From NCBI GenBank assembly GCA_944363865.1, contig CALVVN010000003.1, positions 1 through 9,313 of the forward strand: a stretch of DNA of 9,313 nt, in the 5' to 3' direction. The position numbers and the translations under genes were made by a program. Shown one piece after another: positions 1-6,900 of this stretch (positions within the stretch are counted from its first letter, which is position 1; the number at the start of each line of letters is the position of its first letter). The notes beneath the pieces were generated by a model. The model searched no databases and had not been told where the DNA came from. It saw only the letters and a program-made list of their open reading frames with translations. Source of the DNA: an uncultured Bacilli bacterium (GTDB taxonomy: Bacteria; Bacillota_I; Bacilli_A; RF39; UBA660).

Positions 1-42
1 TCTTGTATTTAAATTGAATCTTTTATTATTTACTTTTCCCAT
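1..42 (-). CDS. N-terminus of an unrecognised minus-strand protein (truncated by window edge)
   Basis: An ATG at 42 reads leftward and opens 14 codons, MGKVNNKRFNLNTR, before the window ends. A ribosome binding site AGAGGGTG lies on the minus strand at 55-48, ending six bases before the ATG, which is good spacing for a Firmicute gene. The basic, asparagine-rich start could suit a small DNA-binding protein, but that is only an impression; 14 residues are too few to name a family. It is divergent from everything else in the window and probably belongs to the flanking locus rather than to the helicase operon. Confidence 0.5.
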   Translation of the reverse strand, partial: MGKVNNKRFNLNTR

Positions 43-120
43 TTTTACACCCTCTATTCTACTTATTTAGAATATCATAGGTAATTAACTTTTTTCCAGT
101 ATAATCAGTTTTTTTGCTCA

Positions 121-165
121 AAAAAGCCCTAGAACCTTTATATATTAAAGATTCTAGAGCTTTTT
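121..165 (-). terminator. Rho-independent terminator, best folded on the minus strand
   Basis: The arms 121-140 and 146-165 form a long hairpin with a 5-nt loop and an A-run on the left and T-run on the right. Read on the plus strand the stem has two C.A mismatches (128/158 and 135/151). On the minus-strand RNA the same positions become U.G wobbles, so the stem is uninterrupted and ends in six U residues. This asymmetry suggests it evolved to stop transcripts moving leftward, although the plus-strand RNA could also terminate weakly. No minus-strand gene is visible immediately to its right. Confidence 0.65.
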
Positions 166-197
166 AACTTTTTTTCATTATTTTATCCTGGAAATTA

Positions 198-227
198 TTG
201 TGAAAAACTTACAGAGCATGGTATAAT
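198..227 (+). promoter_or_regulatory. Sigma-A promoter with extended -10, upstream of the broken XRE gene
   Basis: TTGTGA (198-203) and a perfect TATAAT (222-227) are separated by 18 bases, and the -10 is preceded by TGG (219-221), the extended -10 signature. Transcription would begin near 233-235 and run through the XRE remnant towards the helicase operon. It is one of the best promoter matches in the window although the gene it serves is broken. Confidence 0.6.
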
Positions 228-273
228 GATTTTAAGATGATATATTTCCTAATAAATGAAGTAGTATTTTATT

Positions 274-570
274 GTGGAAAAAGAACTTACTTTAAAATAT
301 TTAATTAAATGGGAGATAAAGAAATTTTCTTAGAGAGAACTAGCAATAAGAATAGGGGTGAGTAATACTTCTTTAAATGATTTTGAAAATGGAAAAGTTA
401 GAAATCACAATCTAGAAATATTAAGAAAGATTGTTGAAGAATTAGATTTATCTTTAGACAAATTATCAAAAGCAATACGATATAATGCTTTAACGAAGTG
501 GTTATCTATCAATAAATTTAAAAAAAATATTAAAGAAACAAGAATTTTCAAATATGATATTTTAGAGTGA
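274..570 (+). pseudogene. XRE-family helix-turn-helix regulator, interrupted by an in-frame TAG
   Basis: From a GTG at 274 the frame reads MEKELTLKYLIKWEIKKFS, then TAG at 331-333, then continues without frame change as RELAIRIGVSNTSLNDFENG and on to a TGA at 568-570. Together these give a recognisable XRE/Cro-CI helix-turn-helix: the helix pair around ELAIRIGVSNTSLNDFENGK and the following LEILRKIVEELDLSLDKL helix. The stop falls exactly where such domains usually carry a leucine (S-L-R-E-L), so one T-to-A change in TTG would explain it. A GTG at 358 could restart translation, but its purine run AGGGG directly abuts the codon and the product would lack the first half of the DNA-binding fold. 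XRE regulators commonly control defence operons, so this was probably the ancestral regulator of the downstream genes (inference). Confidence 0.6.
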
Positions 571-603
571 GATAGTAACAAAAGGAAATTAACTATATAT
601 GTA

Positions 604-777
604 ATGTAAAATTTAGATAAAGTTGCATATAAATTAGAACTGATAAGAGATAATAGAGGGATAAATTATGTATTAAATTAAGCAATAAAAGACATTAAGA
701 AATTGTTAAAAGATTTAGGCGATGTTACTAAGAAATATTATTATGGTAAATTGTCAAAGAATTTATAGATTAAATGA
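604..777 (+). pseudogene. Possible decayed coding remnant with several stops
   Basis: In the same frame as the XRE remnant, an ATG at 604 with an AAAGGAAA purine run about 17 bases upstream is followed at once by TAA (607). The frame then gives protein-like stretches: NLDKVAYKLELIRDNRGIN, a TAA at 679, then AIKDIKKLLKDLGDV and KKYYYGKLSKNL, then TAG at 766 and TGA at 775. The helical, lysine/leucine-rich character looks like eroded coding sequence, but AT-rich spacer DNA can mimic this. I do not recognise a family. It could be the C-terminal part of the XRE gene or a separate dead gene. Confidence 0.25.
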
Positions 778-798
778 TATATTTTAACCAATTATAAT
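770..798 (+). promoter_or_regulatory. Probable promoter of the two-gene operon
   Basis: A perfect TATAAT (793-798) lies 17 bases downstream of a weak -35 (TTAAAT, 770-775). A start site near 805 would leave a leader of about 30 nt containing the ribosome binding site of the first operon gene. The weak -35 and the palindrome overlapping the -10 suggest regulated rather than constitutive use. Confidence 0.45.
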
Positions 799-801
799 TG
801 G
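788..801. promoter_or_regulatory. Perfect 14-bp palindrome over the -10 box, candidate operator
   Basis: CCAATTATAATTGG is a perfect inverted repeat (CCAATTA / TAATTGG) that contains the TATAAT of the operon promoter. A dimeric repressor bound here would block RNA polymerase directly. XRE-type regulators typically bind short palindromes of this size, and a broken XRE gene lies just upstream, so this could be its operator (inference). The same site is not seen at the XRE gene's own promoter. Confidence 0.4.
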
Positions 802-823
802 AATGAAATAAGGTAGTAGGAAT

Positions 824-828
824 GGTGA
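824..828 (+). promoter_or_regulatory. Ribosome binding site of the first operon gene
   Basis: GGTGA ends seven bases before the ATG at 836, matching the GGTGA part of the canonical AGGAGGTGA. It fixes the start, because an in-frame TAA (833-835) directly precedes this ATG, and the next in-frame ATG (854) has its GGAG only two bases away. Confidence 0.55.
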
Positions 829-835
829 AATGTAA

Positions 836-3800
836 ATGAAGTATGATGGAGTAATGAGTGAATTATTAGGAATTCTGCAATCTATTAATTATGATAAAGT
901 AATAAATGACTTAGAAATCACATCATTAAAAAAATGGATTGATATAAATAGTGATAACAATGATCCTAGATTTCAAGAAATTATTATCAAATTAAATAAG
1001 ATAATCGAAGATAACCTTATTACAGAAAAAGAAAAAAATAATATAATAAAAATTACTGAACAATATTATGAATTTGGGAACAATTTAATTGGTATAAATG
1101 AATTAGTTGGAATAATTGAAGGAATTATTTCTGATGATGAAATTAATGATGCTGAAATTAATAAACTGAATGAATGGTTATATAGTAATATTCAATTATT
1201 TGGCAATTTCTTTTATGATAAGATAGCATCTGTAGTTAAAGAAGTTATATCTGTTGGTGTCTTAAATGAACAAGGAAAACAACAATTAAAGATTTTATTA
1301 ACTTTTTTATTGAAAGATAATAATTTAAATGGTCGAATTGAAGTTCTAAAGGAAAAAGTAAAGAACAATGAGATTATTGGTAATCAATTGATTGAACTAA
1401 TTAATGATAATACAATAGTTTCTAAAATTCATAGAGAAGCCATACAACAATTGAAAATTTTATTAAAAAAAAGATGTTCTGTTTATGATATTGATTCAGA
1501 AATAATTTACATTTCTTTATCTTTAATTGCGTTATTAAGTTATGATGGCAACTATTATGACCATGTAGAAGAAACGTATATAGAATTATATGAAATGTAT
1601 ACTGAACAAAAAATAGAAGGGCAAATAAGAAATATTATAAGTAAGTATAAAAATGAAAAAGGCAAAGAATACAGAATTATATCAACTGTTTTAAAAAATG
1701 CTATAGTTCCAAAATTTTATTTACCATCTTTTTTTGATTTTATATTTGACATATATAGATTAAATTTTGATTATGTTATTGATCCCAAGTCTGATTTAAA
1801 TGAAGAGTTCTCATTTGTTTATGATGGAATAAAAAAAGATTTGAATTTTGAAAATGATTCTTTAAATTTAAAAGTTACAAATAAGACATATAGTTTAATA
1901 AAGAGCACTAAAGATTTAATTTTAGAATCTGATAAGGTAAATGAACTTATTACTCTTAGTATATCTGTTTTAAAAATAATTGATAATTACTATTGGTCAA
2001 ATTTAGACTTAGACTTTGAAAATGAATACTTTAAACATGGATTTAATGTTTGGAAACAAAAAATAAGTGATTCTATTCAAAAAACTAAAACAAGAAATAT
2101 GGGATTTAAATCTATGTGGGAACCAGAATTTAAAATTGATGGAAATAAGATTTATTTAGAAATACCAAATCACAAAATAAAAAGTTTTTATAATTATGAG
2201 GATCTAATAATTGAAATAACGAACGGTGAATCATTAGTTTATAAAAATGATCTACTTAATGTCTATGATATTATTGGTGGGTATAGAATTGAAAATGAAG
2301 ATGTGCTTATAGCTGATCCGTTAGGAAATTTAAGATATAAATTAATGTGCAAAAATGATATAATATATGATTCAAAAGAAAAACTTTATAGAAAACATAT
2401 TTTATTTAATTCAACTGGAAAAGAAATGAAAAACAATAGAGATTATGAAGGAACTGTTATTATTTGTAATAAGGAGAAAGTTAATAATATACAATTGATG
2501 TCTGAATGTGATAATTATATTATTGGTTTTATTAAAGTTAAAATAGGAGACTATTTTAAAATAAATGAAGAAATATTTAATTTTACAACTATGCAATCTC
2601 CAGGAATTTTAGGGACTATCAAAAAAGGTAAATGTATAATAGAAAATGAGGAAATACAAATTTATGAAGAGGTAGATGGAATAATTTATGAAACTGAAAA
2701 TGAATTAAATAAAGTGGTAATTGTAGTTAACGGAAAAAGACATCGACTTAGTGAAGTTAAATGTATTACAAAAAAGCGCGGAATTTATAATAGAATTTTA
2801 GTTAAATTAGAATTTGAAAATGGTGTATATGATGTTATTTTTGAAGAAAATGAATGTAGAAACTATCATCAAACAAAAAGATTTAAATTTATAATTGACA
2901 GAGAATTTCAATACTATAATGAGCAAATCAGTCCAAGTGAATATTTAGTTACAATTAGATGTTTGAACAACACATATAATAAAACAATTAATTTCAATAA
3001 TAATGATATATGTTTGATAAAATTTGAAAATATTTCATTTGTCATTAAAATTAACATACCGTTATTTAAATTAGATAATGAAAACTGGAAAAATATATTG
3101 GAAAATTATATATGGATTGATGACTTAAACAGTTATAGTAATTTAAGAATAAATGGTTTTGATTTTACTAAAGTATGTGTAAATGATGAAAATGAAAATT
3201 TATTGACAACACTATTTCCATCAACTGCAAAATATTATTTTGATCTTTCAATAGGAACTTTAAAATCATATGAATCACATAATTATATAACTTTAAATTT
3301 TTATGATGATGATAAGAAAACTTGTGTTTTATATTGTTATTGTCAGTGTGTTCTAAATGATAATAAAACTCATTTTTGGTATGATGAACAAAAAGATAGT
3401 TTTAAAGGTATAATATCTTATTTTGGAAAAGGAAATATTATTGCTAAAGTTTTAGATCAATTTGAAAATACAATATATGAAAAAAAGGTTAATAATGAAG
3501 AGGAAGTATTGTTTGAAAACTTAAAATCTTTTGAAAAATATAAGCTTCAAATAATTGATAAGAAAATAGGCTTTACTTTAGAAAAGGATAAAATTATATA
3601 TGAGAAAAATATTAAATATTATTCAATTAAAAATTTTGTTGGAAGGTATTTTCCAATTTATCTAGTTAATTTTGATCAAATGATTGAAAAAAAGTTTACA
3701 AGGAAATCTAGATTATTATATAGTACATACATAGAGATTTTAGAAGCTGTTAATGAATATGAGTTTATAGGAAATATCTATATTTATAGAGGAGAAAAAA

Positions 3801-3994
3801 GATATCTAGATAGAATTAATCCTGTAGAAATAGAATTTACAAGTGATATAAACGAAGGGCAAATAGAAGCTAGTATAACCAAAGATGGAGATGGCTTATT
3901 TAATGATTTCGAACATCATACTATTTTAAATGCCATAGATTCAAAAACTGCAATAGATATTTTCTCATATGTGATAAATATGGAGAGGAAGTGA
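836..3994 (+). CDS. Large protein with tandem TerB-like repeats and a beta-rich C-terminal region, partner of the DUF1998 helicase (Druantia DruH-like position)
   Basis: This 1052-residue protein is not one I can name. Its N-terminus holds two tandem repeats about 80 residues apart. LLGILQ..VINDLEITSLKKWI (10-35) aligns with LVGIIE..EINDAEINKLNEWL (90-115), and IIEDNLITEKEKNNII (56-71) aligns with the segment near 137-155. The G-I-I..D..I...E...L..WL spacing is that of TerB-like helical domains. A further helical region (about 180-310) contains SLIALLSYDGNYYDHV and PKFYLPSFFDFIFDI. From W428 (SMWEPEFKIDGNKIYLEIP) to the end it is mostly short beta-strand-like segments, perhaps Ig-like. I see no Walker A, nuclease, methyltransferase, signal peptide or membrane segment, so it is probably cytoplasmic. 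The stop lies five bases before the helicase ATG, so the two are co-expressed and probably form one complex. In Druantia type III a large domainless protein (DruH) precedes a DUF1998 helicase (DruE), which this resembles; Shango systems also pair a TerB-domain protein with a helicase. Coding status is near certain, function uncertain. Confidence 0.93.
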   Translation: MKYDGVMSELLGILQSINYDKVINDLEITSLKKWIDINSDNNDPRFQEIIIKLNKIIEDNLITEKEKNNIIKITEQYYEFGNNLIGINELVGIIEGIISDDEINDAEINKLNEWLYSNIQLFGNFFYDKIASVVKEVISVGVLNEQGKQQLKILLTFLLKDNNLNGRIEVLKEKVKNNEIIGNQLIELINDNTIVSKIHREAIQQLKILLKKRCSVYDIDSEIIYISLSLIALLSYDGNYYDHVEETYIELYEMYTEQKIEGQIRNIISKYKNEKGKEYRIISTVLKNAIVPKFYLPSFFDFIFDIYRLNFDYVIDPKSDLNEEFSFVYDGIKKDLNFENDSLNLKVTNKTYSLIKSTKDLILESDKVNELITLSISVLKIIDNYYWSNLDLDFENEYFKHGFNVWKQKISDSIQKTKTRNMGFKSMWEPEFKIDGNKIYLEIPNHKIKSFYNYEDLIIEITNGESLVYKNDLLNVYDIIGGYRIENEDVLIADPLGNLRYKLMCKNDIIYDSKEKLYRKHILFNSTGKEMKNNRDYEGTVIICNKEKVNNIQLMSECDNYIIGFIKVKIGDYFKINEEIFNFTTMQSPGILGTIKKGKCIIENEEIQIYEEVDGIIYETENELNKVVIVVNGKRHRLSEVKCITKKRGIYNRILVKLEFENGVYDVIFEENECRNYHQTKRFKFIIDREFQYYNEQISPSEYLVTIRCLNNTYNKTINFNNNDICLIKFENISFVIKINIPLFKLDNENWKNILENYIWIDDLNSYSNLRINGFDFTKVCVNDENENLLTTLFPSTAKYYFDLSIGTLKSYESHNYITLNFYDDDKKTCVLYCYCQCVLNDNKTHFWYDEQKDSFKGIISYFGKGNIIAKVLDQFENTIYEKKVNNEEEVLFENLKSFEKYKLQIIDKKIGFTLEKDKIIYEKNIKYYSIKNFVGRYFPIYLVNFDQMIEKKFTRKSRLLYSTYIEILEAVNEYEFIGNIYIYRGEKRYLDRINPVEIEFTSDINEGQIEASITKDGDGLFNDFEHHTILNAIDSKTAIDIFSYVINMERK

Positions 3995-3995
3995 T
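3986..3995 (+). promoter_or_regulatory. Strong ribosome binding site that decides the helicase start
   Basis: AGGAAGTGAT matches nine of ten bases of the consensus AGGAGGTGAT and ends four bases before the ATG at 4000, which places the GG core at normal spacing. The in-frame GTG at 3991 lies inside this site and is therefore an unlikely start. The site overlaps the last codon and stop of the upstream gene, so translation of the two genes is probably coupled. Confidence 0.65.
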
Positions 3996-3999
3996 AGTA

Positions 4000-6900
4000 A
4001 TGGCTAGATTAAATCCAATTGAAGAATCAAATTATATTGAGCATGAATTTAGAGAATACTTAAAAGATACTTTTAATTTTAAAGATAGTGATTATCAAAA
4101 AGAATTTGTTGAGAATTTAGATAAGCAATCATTATACAAAGGTCCTTATCTAAATGTAAACTTACCATTTGTATCTACTAAATCAATAAATGAATTAATA
4201 GAAGAGGGAAAAGTAAGTCCATTATTTAGAAAACTTGGAAATATAAACTTTGATCAAAAACTATATAAACATCAAGAAGAATCTATAGAAAAAATATGTA
4301 ATAGGAGAAATGTAGTAATTACAACTGGTACAGGTTCTGGAAAAACAGAGAGCTTTTTGTATCCAGTATTAAATACTATTTTAAAAGATATAGAGACTGG
4401 AAATAATGAACCTGGAATTAGAGCAATTTTATTATATCCAATGAATGCATTAGTTAATGATCAAATAGATAGAGTAAGAAAGATATTGACGGAATTTCCT
4501 GAAATTAGGTATGGCTTTTTTACTGGTGAAACTGAAGAAAAATCAAGTGATAAATTAAAAGAACATATTTCAAATGTTTCTGGAGCACCTATTCCAGAGA
4601 ATGAAGTATTATCACGAGAGGAAATAAGATCTAATCCTCCACATTTATTATTTACAAATTATTCTATGCTTGAATATTTATTAATACGCCCTAATGATTT
4701 TAAAATATTTACTCCTTCTTACCTAAAAAATTGGAAATTTGTTGTTTTAGATGAGGCACATACTTATAGTGGAGCTTTAGGAATAGAGGTTTCTTTGCTA
4801 TTACGAAGATTAACTGGTTTGTGTGATCATAAACCTAACTTTCTTTTAACTAGTGCGACATTAGGAAAAAAAGATCGTGATGAAAATGATATAATAGCTT
4901 TTGCTGAATCACTGACAAGTTCAAAATTTGAAAAAGATGATATTATATTTGCAACCAGAAAAAATCTTAATAGAGACAATATTAAATATACCGTTGATCC
5001 TAGAATATATAGTCAAATTGATTCTAATTTAGATAATATTTCAGAGGTTAAAAACATTATAAGTTCTTATATAAATTTAGGGGATGTGGAATTACCTGAA
5101 ATTATATATGAATTTTTAGTAAGAGATAGAAATTTATATGATTTATATGACTATTTATCAACTAAAAATTTGCAATTTAAAGAAATTATGGATTTGTTAA
5201 GTTTAAATAATTTTACCAAAAATGAACAGCTAGTGGCATTTATACATTTAATAAATATTGCAAGAAAAAACTACAAAAATCTGTATGATATTAAATACCA
5301 CACATTTATTAGAACTCTTTCAGGTGCTTTTATAACTTTAAAACCTAAAAAAATAATGAAGTTATCACCTTGTTACTACATTGATAATTTAAGAACTTTT
5401 GAATTAGGAAATTGTAGGTATTGTAATGCTCCATATATATTTGGAAAAGAAGTAGATAATTATTTATATCAAAATACTGATATAGATATATATGAAAACT
5501 ATGGTGAGAACGAGAACATAAATGTTGATTATTATTTATTGACCGATGAAATAGATACAGAAAATATAGATAATTCAATTTGTGAAGAACATATTTTATG
5601 TGGTAATTGTGGATATATCTATAACCCGGCTAATAAGAATGCTAAAAGATGTGATTGCTTAGATGATTACAAAGTAAAAGTTTATAAAATTAAAAGTACA
5701 ACTAGTAAAAATAACATTTCAGAATGTCCGTGTTGTAATCATCATTCTAATAATGGAGTTGTAAGAAGTGTAAATTTAGGTAAAGATGAGGCAACAGCAA
5801 TTTTAGCTCAAATATTGTATAAGGCAATAGATGATAATAAAATAGAGGAAGAAGATACAAACAGAACAATATCTTTTGGTAATCAACTTATACCTGAAAA
5901 AAAGGTAAAAAACAAATATATTAAACAATTTATCTCATTTTCTGATAGTAGGCAACAAGCTAGTTTTTTTGCATCTTTCTTTGAATCAAATCATAATCGC
6001 TTTTTAAGAAAAAAACTCATTTGGGATATAATTAGAAAGAATAATTATCATGATTTAAAACTAGATGTATTAGTTTCAAAATTGGAACAAATAATAGAGG
6101 CAAAAGACTTATTTCCAGATTCGCCAATTAATGCTAACAAACAAGCTTGGATTACAGCACTATCAGAGCTGTTAAATATTGATGGTGGATATAGTGCTGA
6201 AAGATTGGGATTATTTTATTATTCACTTGATATTAGTAATATACTAGACATGATTGATGATAAAGATATTTCTGATACGTTTGGTGAATATAATATAAAT
6301 AAAGATGATTTGGCAAATGTTATTAATATATTGTTTAATATCTTTAGAACAACACCAGCGATTGATTATTCTTCATCAGGATTAACCCCTGAAGAAAAGA
6401 AAGAATATTTAGGATATAGAAGATTTGATAACTATATTAAACTCCAAAAACCAAAAGCAACAAAAAATAATGAAGATCGATTTGGATATAAAAGAGATGG
6501 AAATATAAAAAGTTTACTTCCAATATCAGAAACTAAAAATAATATTGCAACAGATTATGTTATAAGAACGTTTAAATGTGATAGGAACAAAGCTATTGAC
6601 ATAATAACAAAAATCTTTTCTGTAATAGGAATAAGTGGAAAATTATTTGAAAAGACGTCAAAAATAAATGATAATGTTTATCAAATTTCATCTAGTAATT
6701 ATATATTAAAAAATTATAAAGAAAATAAATATTATAAATGTGATAAGTGTGGTTTATTAACTCCTTTTAATGTACATAATGTTTGTCCTACAAAAGAATG
6801 TCAGGGTTCATTATCAGAATGTGATCCAGATGATGTTTTAAAAAATAATTACTATCGCAAAGAATATATGAATAAAAAAATAGAAAGAATAAATATTAAA

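Noticed and set aside
623..654. Promoter TTGCAT / GATAAT upstream of the operon
   Set aside because: The spacing is 20 bases and neither box is strong; the 770-798 promoter with a perfect TATAAT and a 30-nt leader is better.
2411..2596. Minus-strand open frame of 61 codons
   Set aside because: It lies wholly inside the 1052-residue gene on the opposite strand and is rich in I, F, N and S as expected of an AT-rich shadow. I saw nothing in it resembling a known domain.
5345..5578. Minus-strand open frame of 77 codons
   Set aside because: It is embedded antisense in the helicase gene, across its first Cys-rich insert. Its Y/L/N/H-rich composition is what the complement of that coding sequence gives, and no domain is recognisable.
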